Origin: Paracidovorax avenae ATCC 19860
GTDB taxonomy: Bacteria; Pseudomonadota; Gammaproteobacteria; Burkholderiales; Burkholderiaceae_C
Direction: 5' to 3'
NCBI RefSeq assembly: GCF_000176855.2
Contig: NC_015138.1
Coordinates: forward strand, 3,348,001 to 3,412,000
DNA: 64,000 nt
The translations under genes were made by a program, and so were the position numbers. Of this stretch, positions 36,500 through 45,331 are shown piece after piece. Every line of letters begins with the position of its first letter. Within the stretch, counting starts at the first letter, position 1. The notes below the pieces were generated by a model. That model worked only from the letters and a program-made list of their open reading frames with translations. It was not told the origin of the DNA and ran no database searches.

Positions 36500-38080
36500 A
36501 TGCACACATCCTTCCACCATCGGTGCCTGCGCGGGCTCGCCGGCACCCTGGCGCTCGCCGCACTGGCGGCATGCGGCGGAGGCGGCGGCACAACTGCCGA
36601 CACCGCGCGCAGCGAGCCCGCCAGCGCCGCGGCCCAGGCGGCGCCCACCGACGCGAATGCAGCGGTCACCGCAGACACCCGTGCCACGGCGGCGAGCTGC
36701 GACGCCCCGACCCCGATGGCCGTACCGGCCACCGGCACCGTGGTCGGCAACGGCACGCCCCAGAGCTGCACGCTGCAGGCCCTCGCCCAGGCCGTGGAGA
36801 CCGGCGGCCATGTCACCTTCGCCTGCGGCAGCGCGCCCGTCACCATCGCCGTCACGCGCGAACTGCGCGCGCCGCAGAACACGGTGATCGACGGCGGCAA
36901 CCTCGTCACCCTGGACGGCGGCGGCAAGAACCGCATCCTCGTGTCCGGCAACAACCGCTCCCTGTCGGTGCGCAACCTGCGCTTCATCAACGGCACGGCC
37001 GCGCAGACCATGGAGGGCGAAGGCATCGGCGGCGCCGTCTCCGGCCCCTACCTGAACCGCATCGAGGTGATCCACAGCACCTTCGAGAACAACAACGCCG
37101 GCCGTGGCGGCGGCGCGGTGGGGGTGGGCACCGCCGGCTCGCTGGTGATCTCAGGCAGCACCTTCAAGAACAATGGCGCGTGGTACGGGGGCGCGGTGTA
37201 CAGCCTGCTGTCGCCGCTCACGGTGGTCAATTCGGTCTTCCAGGGCAACAGCGCCAACACCAGTGGCAAGCTCGGCGACGGCGGCGCCATCGGCACCGAC
37301 GGAGCCTCCGCCAGCCCGAACGACTCCGAGGGCGGCGAGGTGCGCATCTGCGGCACGCAGATCACCGGCAACACCGGACGCGGCAACGGCGGCGGTGCCT
37401 ATCTCTGGGTGTACCCGCCCGACAAGATCACCATCGACCGCACCACCGTGGCCAACAACCATGCGGAACCCAATGGCCGCAACAACCCCGGCACCGGCGG
37501 CGGCATGCGCGTGAGCAACGGTGCGATCACCATCCGCGATTCGAGCTTCCTCGCCAACGCCAGCGACGGCAACGGCGGCGCGCTCTACCTGGAGTGCGCC
37601 CCCAGCTGCGCCATCCGCAACAGCACCTTCCAGGGCAACTCCGCCAAGTCCTACGGCGGGGCCATCTTCGGCGACGGCCACCAGGACAGCAACGTCACCT
37701 TCGCCGGCAACAGCGCGGGCGGACACGGCGGCGCGCTCTTCGGCAAGAACTTCACGCTGCGCAATACCGTGTTCGTGGACAACACCGCCGGCAACCCCTG
37801 GAAGCAGGCGCTGTCGTGCAGCAGCACCGGCACGGGCGACCACGTCGTGCAGTGGCAAAACGCCACGGCCAACGGCGGCGGCGACCGCTGCATCCAGAAC
37901 GTGACGGCCGCCAACCCGCTGCTCGCCGCCCCGGCCGACAACGGCGGCCCCACGCCGACCATGCTGCCCGGCTCCGGCAGCGCCGTGCTGAAGGCCGGCG
38001 CCGGCTGCGAAGCCACCGACCAGCGCGGCGTGGCGCGCGACACCAGCCGCTGCGACATCGGGGCCGTGGAAGTGCGCTGA
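36500..38080 (+). CDS. Lipoprotein with parallel beta-helix and choice-of-anchor Q end
   Basis: A 526-residue predicted lipoprotein. The signal peptide LRGLAGTLALAALAACGGGGG has lipobox LAAC with Cys about residue 23. A low-complexity Ala/Thr linker follows, then about 350 residues of right-handed beta-helix repeats with recurring GGA/GGG turns and NSTFxxN strands (for example STFENNNAGRGGGAVGVG, STFKNNGAWYGGAVYS, STFQGNSAKSYGGAIF). The end NPLLAAPADNGGPTPTMLPGSGSAVLKAGAG...DQRGVARDTSRCDIGAVE is the choice-of-anchor Q module. Such proteins are surface-exposed and may bind or cleave polysaccharide; no catalytic residues can be assigned. ATG 36500 places the signal peptide correctly. Confidence 0.82.
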   Translation: MHTSFHHRCLRGLAGTLALAALAACGGGGGTTADTARSEPASAAAQAAPTDANAAVTADTRATAASCDAPTPMAVPATGTVVGNGTPQSCTLQALAQAVETGGHVTFACGSAPVTIAVTRELRAPQNTVIDGGNLVTLDGGGKNRILVSGNNRSLSVRNLRFINGTAAQTMEGEGIGGAVSGPYLNRIEVIHSTFENNNAGRGGGAVGVGTAGSLVISGSTFKNNGAWYGGAVYSLLSPLTVVNSVFQGNSANTSGKLGDGGAIGTDGASASPNDSEGGEVRICGTQITGNTGRGNGGGAYLWVYPPDKITIDRTTVANNHAEPNGRNNPGTGGGMRVSNGAITIRDSSFLANASDGNGGALYLECAPSCAIRNSTFQGNSAKSYGGAIFGDGHQDSNVTFAGNSAGGHGGALFGKNFTLRNTVFVDNTAGNPWKQALSCSSTGTGDHVVQWQNATANGGGDRCIQNVTAANPLLAAPADNGGPTPTMLPGSGSAVLKAGAGCEATDQRGVARDTSRCDIGAVEVR

Positions 38081-38092
38081 ACGCCACCCTGA

Positions 38093-38130
38093 CGCCCCCC
38101 CGCCGCCGCCTCCGGCACCGGCGGGGGGCG
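38093..38130. terminator. GC-rich hairpin between convergent genes
   Basis: CGCCCCCCCGCCG (38093-38105) pairs with CGGCGGGGGGCG (38119-38130) with one bulged C. It lies in the 52 bases between the stop codons of the beta-helix lipoprotein and the convergent orphan gene. There is no T-run, so intrinsic termination is uncertain. Confidence 0.4.
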
Positions 38131-38132
38131 GG

Positions 38133-39032
38133 TCAGCGCATCTGAGCGAGCATGCCGGCGTAGCCCTGCTCGTAGCGGCCGAAATGGCCCGACATCTGTG
38201 TACTGCGCAATGCGTCCTCTTCCGAAGCGATCGCCGGCTCGGCATATCCTTCCGGGGTAATCCGGCAGTTCCACGAACCCGGGTTGTCGATGCCCTCCTC
38301 CTGCAACGCCGGGCGCGCCTCCAGATAGGCGGCCTGGCAGGCGCGTATGGTGTTGTATTCGACCCGCTCCATGCCGTCGGCGAATTCACGGGGAGTCATC
38401 CGGGTTCTTGCCGCCGCTTCATAGTGCGCAGCGAATGCATTCGCCAGGGAGGCATTGGTCAGTTCGAAAGCGAGAATGGCCACGGCATGGGAGCGGCTGC
38501 GCATGTAGATATCGCCCAGGACCACGGTCCGCTGCAAGGTATCGCAATACCCGGTAGCCACCTCGGGATCGACGCGGATGTTCACCGGGCCGCCTGCCTG
38601 GACTGCCTGCATGGTCTGGCGAAAGGTCGGAGAATGCGCGAACACGAAGAAGAGATCCTGGATCGCCTGGGTAATCCTCTGGTCATCCGTGTCGTATCGC
38701 AGCGACGAGGACACGTTGAGCCATGCGTGGGCCACCTGTGGGGTCACGGTGGATGAAGGGACAGCATGCGAGACAGCGCTTGCGTGCATGGCCGCCGGAA
38801 CTCCCCACGCCGGCGCCATCGCCATTGCCATCGGAGCTTCGTGGTGGTGGCCGCTCGCGCGGCGCGGAAGGGACGGCAACGCTTCGCGCAGCGCATGGGT
38901 GGAAAACGAAGAGGAGCCCCGAGGGGACTCAGGGGGCGATCCGGCGGAATTGCCGCGCGCAGCGGTCTGGTGCCGGAAAGCGGCATAGGCCGCGGGATCG
39001 TACAAGGCGGGAGAGGTCTGAAAGAAGTCCAT
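38133..39032 (-). CDS. Candidate type III effector with degenerate zincin-like helix, unknown function
   Basis: A 299-residue protein I cannot assign to a named family. Residues 1-95 are Ser/Pro/Ala/His-rich and start MDFFQTSPALYDPAAYAAF, with no signal peptide. Residues 100-290 look like a folded domain: DDQRITQAIQDLFFVFAHSPTFRQTMQAV, then NIRVDPEVATGYCDTLQRTVVLGD, then a helix SHAVAILAFELTNASLANAF near 183-202, then REFADGMERVEYNTIRACQAAY. The strand-helix order resembles small zinc proteases of effector type, but FELTN replaces HExxH, so a metal site is not evident. ATG 39032 follows the PIP box by 66 bases; a GTG one codon earlier is possible. Confidence 0.65.
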   Translation of the reverse strand: MDFFQTSPALYDPAAYAAFRHQTAARGNSAGSPPESPRGSSSFSTHALREALPSLPRRASGHHHEAPMAMAMAPAWGVPAAMHASAVSHAVPSSTVTPQVAHAWLNVSSSLRYDTDDQRITQAIQDLFFVFAHSPTFRQTMQAVQAGGPVNIRVDPEVATGYCDTLQRTVVLGDIYMRSRSHAVAILAFELTNASLANAFAAHYEAAARTRMTPREFADGMERVEYNTIRACQAAYLEARPALQEEGIDNPGSWNCRITPEGYAEPAIASEEDALRSTQMSGHFGRYEQGYAGMLAQMR

Positions 39033-39098
39033 CACAGTGAAAGCAGAAAGCTACTTTCACGATCTTCGCGCCCCGCCGGGCGACCCCGGCAGCGCAGC

Positions 39099-39123
39099 GC
39101 GAATGCCTCTTCAGCCGCGCGAA
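39099..39123 (-). promoter_or_regulatory. PIP box upstream of the 299-residue orphan gene
   Basis: On the minus strand TTCGC (39123-39119), 15 bases, TTCGC (39103-39099): an exact TTCGB-N15-TTCGB match. It lies in the 98-base gap between the ABC binding-protein stop and the orphan gene start. A clear TATAAT at the expected spacing is not visible; TAGCTT occurs further downstream. Confidence 0.8.
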
Positions 39124-39130
39124 CGGCGTC

Positions 39131-40483
39131 TTACGGCCGCCGCATCTCGCACCGCGAGGGCATCTCGGCCTGCTCCGCCGCGATCCGCCGCACCACGCGG
39201 AACCCGTAGCCCGAACCCTCCACGTCGAACGGCACGCCCGGCGTGCCCGCGCGCTCCATCACGCCGACCACCAGCGGCTGCTGGAACTGGTGGTCGGCGG
39301 CGCGCATGGCGCCGGCCTGCCCGGCCAGCTGCACGCGCGAGCTTTCCATCGCGCGGGCGACGGCGGTGGTGTCGGTCGTGCCGGCGCGCTCCATCGATTC
39401 GGCGAGCGATTCGACCATGAGCTGCATGCGCATGTGCACGTAGTCGTCGGCGGGGCTGGGAAACCGCTGGCGGAACGACCGGTAGAAGGCCTCGCTCTCC
39501 TTCGTGGGCACGTTGGGCAGCCAGTCGGCCACCGCCACGACCTTGTCCACTCCGGCGTCGCTCAGGGCCGCGGGCGCCCCCAGGGCATTGCCGTAGAAGG
39601 TGTAGAAGGTGCCGGCATAGCCCACCTCGCGCGCGGCCTTGACCAGCAGCGTGAGGTCGTTGCCCCAGTTGCCGGTGACCACGGCCTGCGCGCCGCTGGC
39701 CTGGATCTTCACCGCATAGGGCGCGAAATCCTTCACGCGGCCCACGGGATGCAGTTCCTCGCCGAGGATCTTCACGTCCGGCCGCTGCGCGGCCAGCTGG
39801 CGCCGCGCCTCGCGCAGCACGGCCTGGCCGAAGCTGTAGTCCTGGCCGATCAGGTACACGCCCTGCAGGTCATTGTCGGCACGGATGGCCTGCATCAGGG
39901 CCGCCATGCGCATGTCGGCATGGGCATCGAAGCGGAAGTGCCAGAAGCTGCACTTTTCGTTGGTCAGGATGGGATCGACGGCGGAATAGTTCAGGAACAG
40001 CACGCGCCGCGCCGGATCTCGCTCGTTGTGCTTGTTGATGGCCTCTATCAGCACGGCCGCCGTGGCCGACGAATTGCCCTGCAGCACGACGCGCGCGCCG
40101 GCATCGATGGCCGCGCGCAGCGCGGACAGCGCCTCCTCGTTCTGGCCCTTGCTGTCGTAGCGCTCCAGCACCAGCGGGCGCGCACCGCCCGCCGCGGCGG
40201 GCAGCTTCACGCCGCCACGGGCATTCACCCGCTCGGTGGCCCAGAGCACATTGCGGTACACGGCCTCACCCGTGTTGGCGAACGGGCCGGACAGGCTTTC
40301 GATCAGCGCGATCCTGATGGGCGCGGCAGCGGGCGACGGCGCCGACGCGGCAGGCGTGGACGCGGAGGCCGCGCCGGCCGGCTGAACAGCGCCCAGCATC
40401 GCAAGGGTGGCCGCGAGCGCGGCGGCAGCGTGGCGGGCCACGGCAGGTGCCGGGAACGAGAGGCGCGGAATGAAAGCGTTCAT
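39131..40483 (-). CDS. ABC transporter substrate-binding protein (branched-chain amino acid/amide type)
   Basis: A 450-residue periplasmic binding protein (type I fold, LivK/Peripla_BP_6). A Sec signal peptide occupies about residues 15-39 (ARHAAAALAATLAMLGAVQPAGA). The mature part starts IRIALIESLSGPFANTGEAVYRNVLWATERVNARGGV, then QGNSSATAAVLIEAINKHNERDPARRVLFLNYSAVDPILTNEKCSFWHFRF, with GQDYSFGQAVLREARR near the middle. No permease or ATPase gene adjoins it, so it is an orphan binding protein that must use components encoded elsewhere or act as a sensor. Ligand unknown. Confidence 0.88.
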   Translation of the reverse strand: MNAFIPRLSFPAPAVARHAAAALAATLAMLGAVQPAGAASASTPAASAPSPAAAPIRIALIESLSGPFANTGEAVYRNVLWATERVNARGGVKLPAAAGGARPLVLERYDSKGQNEEALSALRAAIDAGARVVLQGNSSATAAVLIEAINKHNERDPARRVLFLNYSAVDPILTNEKCSFWHFRFDAHADMRMAALMQAIRADNDLQGVYLIGQDYSFGQAVLREARRQLAAQRPDVKILGEELHPVGRVKDFAPYAVKIQASGAQAVVTGNWGNDLTLLVKAAREVGYAGTFYTFYGNALGAPAALSDAGVDKVVAVADWLPNVPTKESEAFYRSFRQRFPSPADDYVHMRMQLMVESLAESMERAGTTDTTAVARAMESSRVQLAGQAGAMRAADHQFQQPLVVGVMERAGTPGVPFDVEGSGYGFRVVRRIAAEQAEMPSRCEMRRP

Positions 40484-40609
40484 GGAAGCGGTGAGGGAAT
40501 GGCGCGAAGGGGCACCCGCGCGGCCCGGGGGGCGTCTCGCCGGAACGGCAGCGCCGGGCCCGGACCGGTGGCGGGACCGCGGCGGGCGGTGCCGCCCCGG
40601 CCAGGTCGG

Positions 40610-41488
40610 TCAGGGAGAGATGGTAGGTGGCCCCGAGGGAATCGCGGGCGCCGAGGCCGCGGAAGCGGGCGGGACCGGCGGCGTCGCGAACACGGGGTAC
40701 GGCAGCACCTCGGGCAGCGGGTCGGAGGCCGGCGCGCGCTGCGGTGCGACCGGAGAGGTTTTGACAGGGCCTTCGGCCGGATCCTTCACCTCGCCGGACT
40801 CGCGCGCCTCGCGCACCATGGCCTCGGTATCGGGCGTCTTGGGCACCTTGGGCGAGGCCTGCCCCACCTCCGTGGGTGCCTCGCGCGGCGGAATGAATCG
40901 GTCGAAGACCTGGAAGAAACGGTCGTAGAAGCGTGCGTCGGTGACGGTTTCGCTGCCCACCTTCACAAGGGTGTCGTCGCTGGCCGTCACGGGCAGCGAC
41001 AGCGAGCCCAGCGCCCCCACGCCAAGGGAGGCCGAATTGTTGATCTTCTTGATGACGTAGCGGTCCTGCAGTGCACTGGCGAAGACCGCCGTGCGCTGCT
41101 TCTCCGGCCCTTCGGAGGCGCAGACGACGCGCATCTCCACCTGGTAGTGGATGTCGGTGGACGGCTGGAAGTACTTGCGGCCGGCCACCACTTCCGCGCT
41201 GGCAGTGCCCACGAGGTAGCCCTGGCTCAGCAGCGCGCGGCGGGCGCCCTCGCACACTCTGGCGGGGGGCGCGTCGATGTGGCGCGTGTAGATGCTGGCG
41301 CTGGTGTTGAAATCGTCGGGATCGAAGCGGGAGGCCCGGTCCAGGCCCGGCATGGAGTTGGGCACCCCCGTGCAGCCGGCGAGCATGGCGACGGCAGCCG
41401 CGGCAGCGGCCGCACGCAGCGGGCGGTCATACGGGTGGGGGTGCGGGCGGGAATGCGGTCGCAGGATGTCTTGAAGGCAAAAAGGCAT
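40610..41488 (-). CDS. DUF2242 family lipoprotein
   Basis: A 292-residue predicted lipoprotein. The signal sequence (about residues 20-37, PLRAAAAAAAVAMLAGCTG) ends in lipobox LAGC. The core from about 50 (FNTSASIYTRHIDAPPARVCEGARRALLSQGYLVGTASAEVVAGRKYFQPSTDIHYQVEMRVVCASE, then QDRYVIKKINNSASLGVGALGSLSLPV) is the DUF2242 domain. A Pro/Ala/Glu-rich tail of about 70 residues follows. Function is unknown; relatives are outer-membrane or periplasmic lipoproteins of beta-proteobacteria. ATG 41488 was chosen over a much longer upstream frame that is Arg/Cys-rich shadow. Confidence 0.8.
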   Translation of the reverse strand: MPFCLQDILRPHSRPHPHPYDRPLRAAAAAAAVAMLAGCTGVPNSMPGLDRASRFDPDDFNTSASIYTRHIDAPPARVCEGARRALLSQGYLVGTASAEVVAGRKYFQPSTDIHYQVEMRVVCASEGPEKQRTAVFASALQDRYVIKKINNSASLGVGALGSLSLPVTASDDTLVKVGSETVTDARFYDRFFQVFDRFIPPREAPTEVGQASPKVPKTPDTEAMVREARESGEVKDPAEGPVKTSPVAPQRAPASDPLPEVLPYPVFATPPVPPASAASAPAIPSGPPTISP

Positions 41489-41622
41489 GGGCTTGGCGGC
41501 AGGATTCCTGACCCTGCATTGTGCTGGTTGCGATTTCGCGCGGTTGCGAAGGGGTTGTAACCTCTCGCAACACAGGGTGCGATTCTGCCGTGGCACGCAG
41601 GGTTCCCTGCGCGAAAAAACCC

Positions 41623-41650
41623 CTTGAAAAGCGCTGGGGCATGCGCATCT
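41623..41650 (+). promoter_or_regulatory. Candidate heat-shock (sigma-32) promoter of hsp20
   Basis: CTTGAAA at 41623-41629 matches the sigma-32 -35 element exactly. GCGCATCT at 41643-41650 matches six of eight positions of the -10 consensus CCCCATNT, counting N as a match, with a 13-base spacer. It lies 83 bases before the hsp20 start codon. Confidence 0.5.
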
Positions 41651-41732
41651 GCATCCCAAGCGGCGAACCCGGGCGCCGCGTCCCACAGTGTTCCAGGCGC
41701 TCCGTGCGCCGCCCTTTTCAAGGAGTTCCTAC

Positions 41733-42107
41733 ATGTTCTTCGCCCCCGTCATCCGCCGCACCGCCTATGGCGCCCGTCCCGCCGCTCCTGCAGATTTCGC
41801 GCTGCAGCGCTTCATGCAGAGCACCCTGGCCAGCCAGGGCACCACGGTGTCGCAGGACGACAAGACCGTGACACTGCAGATCGACGTTCCGGGCCTGGCC
41901 CGCGAACAGCTCAACGTGACCATCGAGGGCCAGCAGGTGCGGCTCTCCAGCGTCGAAGGCGCGCCCCGACAGGTGCAGCGCGCCTGGGAACTGGCCGAAG
42001 AGATCGACGCATCCGCCAGTTCCGCCAGGCTCGAGAACGGCGTGCTCACGCTGGTACTCGCCAAGGCGGTGCCGCAAAGCCGCGCCACCCAACTCGCCAT
42101 CGGCTGA
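41733..42107 (+). CDS. Hsp20/alpha-crystallin family small heat-shock protein
   Basis: A short 124-residue small heat-shock protein. The alpha-crystallin domain runs from about residue 38: VSQDDKTVTLQIDVPGLAREQLNVTIEGQQVRLSSVEGAPRQVQRAWELAEEIDASASSARLENGVLTLVLAKA, with the A-x-x-x-n-G-v-L motif near residue 105. The N-terminal arm is short and the C-terminal extension brief, lacking an obvious I-x-I anchor. These ATP-independent chaperones bind unfolding proteins in the cytosol. AAGGAG precedes ATG 41733. A sigma-32-like promoter lies upstream and a strong intrinsic terminator follows, so it is a monocistronic stress gene. Confidence 0.9.
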   Translation: MFFAPVIRRTAYGARPAAPADFALQRFMQSTLASQGTTVSQDDKTVTLQIDVPGLAREQLNVTIEGQQVRLSSVEGAPRQVQRAWELAEEIDASASSARLENGVLTLVLAKAVPQSRATQLAIG

Positions 42108-42143
42108 TCGGCGCATCCGGCTCCGCCCTCGGTTGTCGCCCTT

Positions 42144-42179
42144 GCGCCCGTGCCTTCGCTGGCCCGGGCGCTTTTTTTT
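42144..42179 (+). terminator. Intrinsic terminator after hsp20
   Basis: GCGCCCG (42144-42150) pairs with CGGGCGC (42165-42171), followed by eight T residues (42172-42179). It ends 30 bases before the convergent tsaD stop codon. Confidence 0.82.
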
Positions 42180-42209
42180 GCCCGGGTCCCGCGTGCCTGG
42201 GCAGGTCCG

Positions 42210-43256
42210 CTACGCCAGTGCGTCCAGCGGCCAGCGCGGCTTCACGTCGAAAGCGTACTCGCGGTTGGGGGCCTCGCGCCCCGCCTGGAGGCGCATGGCG
42301 GCGGCCATCGCGATCATCGCGCCGTTGTCGGTGCACAGGTGCAATTCGGGATAGTGCACGCGCACGCCCATGCGGGCGCAGGCGGCATCCAGTTGCGCGC
42401 GCAACCGCCGGTTGGCCCCCACGCCGCCGGCCACCACCACGCGGCGCAGGCCGGACTGCTGCAGTGCCGCCAGGGTTTTCTTCACGAGCACGTCGACGAT
42501 GGCCGCCTGCGTGCTGGCGGCCAGGTCGGCCTTGCGTGATGGAAGGTCGTCGCCGAGCTTCTTCGCCTGCGTGAGCACCGCCGTCTTGAGGCCGGCGAAC
42601 GAGAAATCGAGGTTGCCGCTGTGCAGCAGAGGCCGCGGCAGCTTGAAGGCCGCGTCGTCGCCCTGCTCCGCCAGCCGGGACAGTGCGGGCCCGCCCGGGT
42701 ATCCCAGGCCCAGCAGCTTCGCGGACTTGTCGAAGGCCTCACCGGCCGCATCGTCGATGGTCTCGCCCAGCAACTCGTAGCGGCCCACGCCGTCCACGCG
42801 CATCAACTGCGTGTGGCCGCCCGAGACCAGCAGCGCGACGAAGGGGAATTCCGGCGGGTCGGCGCTCAGGAAGGGCGACAGCAAATGGCCCTCCAGGTGG
42901 TGCACGCCCAGCACCGGCCTGTCCAGGGACGCACCCAGGGCGCAGGCCACGCCCGCCCCCACGAGCAGAGCACCGGCCAGGCCCGGCCCGCGCGTGTAGG
43001 CCACCACGTCCACCTCCGCGAGGCGGCAGTCTGCCTCGGCCAGCACGGTCTCGGTCAGCGGCAGCACGCGCCGGATGTGGTCGCGGCTCGCCAGCTCGGG
43101 CACCACGCCGCCGTAGGCCTGGTGCATTTCGATCTGGCTGTGCAGGGCATGGGCGAGCAGCGTGGGCACGCTGCCGTCCGCCGGCGCGCGCACCAGGGCC
43201 ACGCCGGTTTCGTCGCAGGAGGATTCGATTCCGAGGATGAGCTGACTCTTGACCAT
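42210..43256 (-). CDS. tsaD: tRNA N6-threonylcarbamoyladenosine synthase subunit TsaD
   Basis: A 348-residue ASKHA-fold protein. It starts [17 protein letters not shown], has [23 protein letters not shown], the metal His pair in [17 protein letters not shown] near residue 113, [13 protein letters not shown] near 137, and the C-terminal nucleotide segment [17 protein letters not shown] and [16 protein letters not shown]. TsaD transfers the threonylcarbamoyl group to A37 of ANN-decoding tRNAs with TsaB/TsaE, an essential function. Start 43256 gives the family N-terminus; the upstream extension is not conserved. Single gene, convergent with hsp20. Confidence 0.97.
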   Translation of the reverse strand: MVKSQLILGIESSCDETGVALVRAPADGSVPTLLAHALHSQIEMHQAYGGVVPELASRDHIRRVLPLTETVLAEADCRLAEVDVVAYTRGPGLAGALLVGAGVACALGASLDRPVLGVHHLEGHLLSPFLSADPPEFPFVALLVSGGHTQLMRVDGVGRYELLGETIDDAAGEAFDKSAKLLGLGYPGGPALSRLAEQGDDAAFKLPRPLLHSGNLDFSFAGLKTAVLTQAKKLGDDLPSRKADLAASTQAAIVDVLVKKTLAALQQSGLRRVVVAGGVGANRRLRAQLDAACARMGVRVHYPELHLCTDNGAMIAMAAAMRLQAGREAPNREYAFDVKPRWPLDALA

Positions 43257-43328
43257 AGGCGCGCAAGTGTAGGCGCCCTGGCCGGCCGCCGCCGCAACCC
43301 GTTCATTGCCGGCCTGCGGCGCCACCGC

Positions 43329-44513
43329 TCACCAGCGGTCGGACCGCATGCGCAGCTCCCACTGGCCCGCGCGCATGCCGTACACGCCGACGGCGCCGTA
43401 GCGCTGCTCGCCCTTGTCGTCCCACTTCATGGTGCCGGTGACGGGGGCGTAGCCGTTGATGGCGTGGAGCGCCTTCGTGATCTCGCGCGGATCGGCCGAT
43501 TTGGCCTGCTGGATGGCCGCCGAGAGCACGTAGGTAGCGTCGTAGCTGTAGTGGCCTCCATAGGCCGGTGCCCGCTTGAAGGCGCGGTCGTAGCGGTCCA
43601 GGAACTGCCGGCCCGCGATGAACTCGCGCGCCTCCAGCACGGGCGAGGTGGCGTAGATGGCCGCCAGCTTGCGGTCGCCCTTGAGCATGTCGGTGGTCTT
43701 GATGGTGTCGCCGCCCAGGATGCTGACGCGGGTGTAGTTCGCCTGCACCAGCGCATCGATGAGGGCGAGCACCTGGAAGTCGTTGAGGGTGGTGACGATC
43801 ACGTCCACCCGCTCCTGCTGGAGCTTGCCGGCGAGTGCCTTGAAGTCGGTGGTCTTGTCGTCGAAGGACTCGCGCACCGAGACCTTGCGCTTGTCCTGCG
43901 CGATCTGCGCCGCTGCACCGTCGGCCAGGCCCTTGCCGTACGGCGTGCCGTCGTCGAGCACGGCGTAGCTGGAGGCGGACAGCTGCGTTGCTGCGAAAGA
44001 GCCCATGGCGCGCGCCTGCAGGGCGTCGTTCGCGACGAGCCGGAAGGTGCCCGGGAATCCCAGCTCCGTGAAGTGCGGATGGGTGGAGATGGCCAGCTGC
44101 GGGATGCCCTTGGCGGCGTAGATGGGTGCGGCCTCGATGCTGACGCCGGAGTTCAGGTGGCCCACCACGGCCACCACGCCCGATTCGACCAGCTGTTGCG
44201 CCACGGTCTTGCCGGTGGCGGCGTCCGCGCGATCGTCCTGGGCCACCACCTCCAGGGTGACACGCTTGCCATCCACCATGAAGCCGGACTGGTTCAGTTC
44301 GTCCACCGCCAGCTTCACGCCATTGAGCATGTCCTGCCCCAGCGCCGCGAGCGGGCCCGACAGCGGCTGGGCCACGCCGATCTTCACCGTGTCCGGCACG
44401 CGGCTGCAGCCCGCCAGCGACAGCGCGGCGCACGCCATCGCCAGTCCCGCCAGAGCCGCGCGCCGGCCGTCCCGCCCCACCACCCCGTCCATCCCCTGCC
44501 TCGTCGTCTGCAT
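43329..44513 (-). CDS. Branched-chain amino acid ABC transporter substrate-binding lipoprotein
   Basis: A 394-residue LivJ/K-type binding protein with a lipoprotein signal (RRAALAGLAMACAALSLAGC, lipobox LAGC). The mature start VKIGVAQPLSGPLAALGQDMLNGVKLAVDELNQSG, then VVAVVGHLNSGVSIEAAPIYAAKGIPQLAISTHP and SFAATQLSASSYAVLDDGTPYGKGLAD, is typical. Start 44513 was chosen because GGAG lies eight bases upstream; ATGs at 44531 and 44549 are also in frame. No permease or ATPase genes are adjacent. It is divergent from nasT and might be connected to nitrogen control, but the ligand is unknown. Confidence 0.88.
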   Translation of the reverse strand: MQTTRQGMDGVVGRDGRRAALAGLAMACAALSLAGCSRVPDTVKIGVAQPLSGPLAALGQDMLNGVKLAVDELNQSGFMVDGKRVTLEVVAQDDRADAATGKTVAQQLVESGVVAVVGHLNSGVSIEAAPIYAAKGIPQLAISTHPHFTELGFPGTFRLVANDALQARAMGSFAATQLSASSYAVLDDGTPYGKGLADGAAAQIAQDKRKVSVRESFDDKTTDFKALAGKLQQERVDVIVTTLNDFQVLALIDALVQANYTRVSILGGDTIKTTDMLKGDRKLAAIYATSPVLEAREFIAGRQFLDRYDRAFKRAPAYGGHYSYDATYVLSAAIQQAKSADPREITKALHAINGYAPVTGTMKWDDKGEQRYGAVGVYGMRAGQWELRMRSDRW

Positions 44514-44680
44514 CACGGTCGCTCCATCCATTGAGTTCGGTTGATTCATGGGACGCAAGGTATATAAGAGCCTTGCCCCGTACGCTATCGGGTAACTCCT
44601 GCCTGATAGCAAGTTCCAATCCCGGCACGACGCGGCCGCGTTGCACCAATTTGGCGTGTTTCTTGCTGTAGGCTGGGGAT

Positions 44681-45307
44681 ATGAACGAGTCGCTGCGCAT
44701 CGTGGTGGTGGCCCCGGACCTGTCCACGCCCGGGGAGGAAGACGAGCATGCCCAGGAGCAGGCCGAGCGTTCGCGCGCGCTGCGCATCGGCCTGCTGGAA
44801 AACGGCTTCAACCTGGTGGCGACGCTGCCGGCGGACGTCTTCCTGAGCGAGCGCATCGCGCAGCTGCAGCCCGACATGGTGATCGTGGATGCGGAAAGCG
44901 CCGCGCGCGACGCACTGGAGCACGTGGTGATGGCCACGCGCGAGGCGCCCCGCCCCATCGTGCTGTTCACCAACGACGAGGACACCTCCCATGTGCGCGA
45001 TGCCGTGGCCGCGGGCGTGACCGCCTACATCGTGGCCGGGCTCGCGCCGCAGCGCATCCGCCCGATCCTGGACGTGGCGATGGCACGCTTCCAGCACGAA
45101 CAGGCCCTGAAGGCCGAACTGGCCGACGCCCGCGGCGCGCTGCAGGACCGCAAGACCATCGACCGCGCCAAGGGCCTGCTCATGCAGCGCCACGGCCTCA
45201 CGGAGCAGGCCGCCTACGACAAGCTGCGCAAGCTCGCGATGGACAAGGGCCTGAAGCTGGCGGAAGTCGCCCAGCGCATGCTCGATGCCTTCGAGCTGCT
45301 GGGCTGA
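44681..45307 (+). CDS. nasT: NasT-like ANTAR-domain response regulator
   Basis: A 208-residue protein with an N-terminal receiver-like domain (RIVVVAPDLSTP... GLLENGFNLVATL... PDMVIVDAESAARDALEHV... PIVLFTNDEDTSHVRDAVAAGVTAYIVAGLAPQRI). A coiled-coil linker and a C-terminal ANTAR three-helix RNA-binding domain follow at about residues 140-205 (LKAELADARGALQDRKTIDRAKGLLMQRHGLTEQAAYDKLRKLAMDKGLKLAEVAQRML). ANTAR proteins of this type bind paired hexaloop hairpins and prevent transcription termination. A matching leader lies before nrtA, about 800 bases downstream, so NasT is its likely trans-acting factor. No NasS gene is identified in the window; the nrtA-like protein belongs to the same fold. 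Confidence 0.92.
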   Translation: MNESLRIVVVAPDLSTPGEEDEHAQEQAERSRALRIGLLENGFNLVATLPADVFLSERIAQLQPDMVIVDAESAARDALEHVVMATREAPRPIVLFTNDEDTSHVRDAVAAGVTAYIVAGLAPQRIRPILDVAMARFQHEQALKAELADARGALQDRKTIDRAKGLLMQRHGLTEQAAYDKLRKLAMDKGLKLAEVAQRMLDAFELLG

Positions 45308-45331
45308 CAGGGGGCGACGGCCGAGAAGAGG

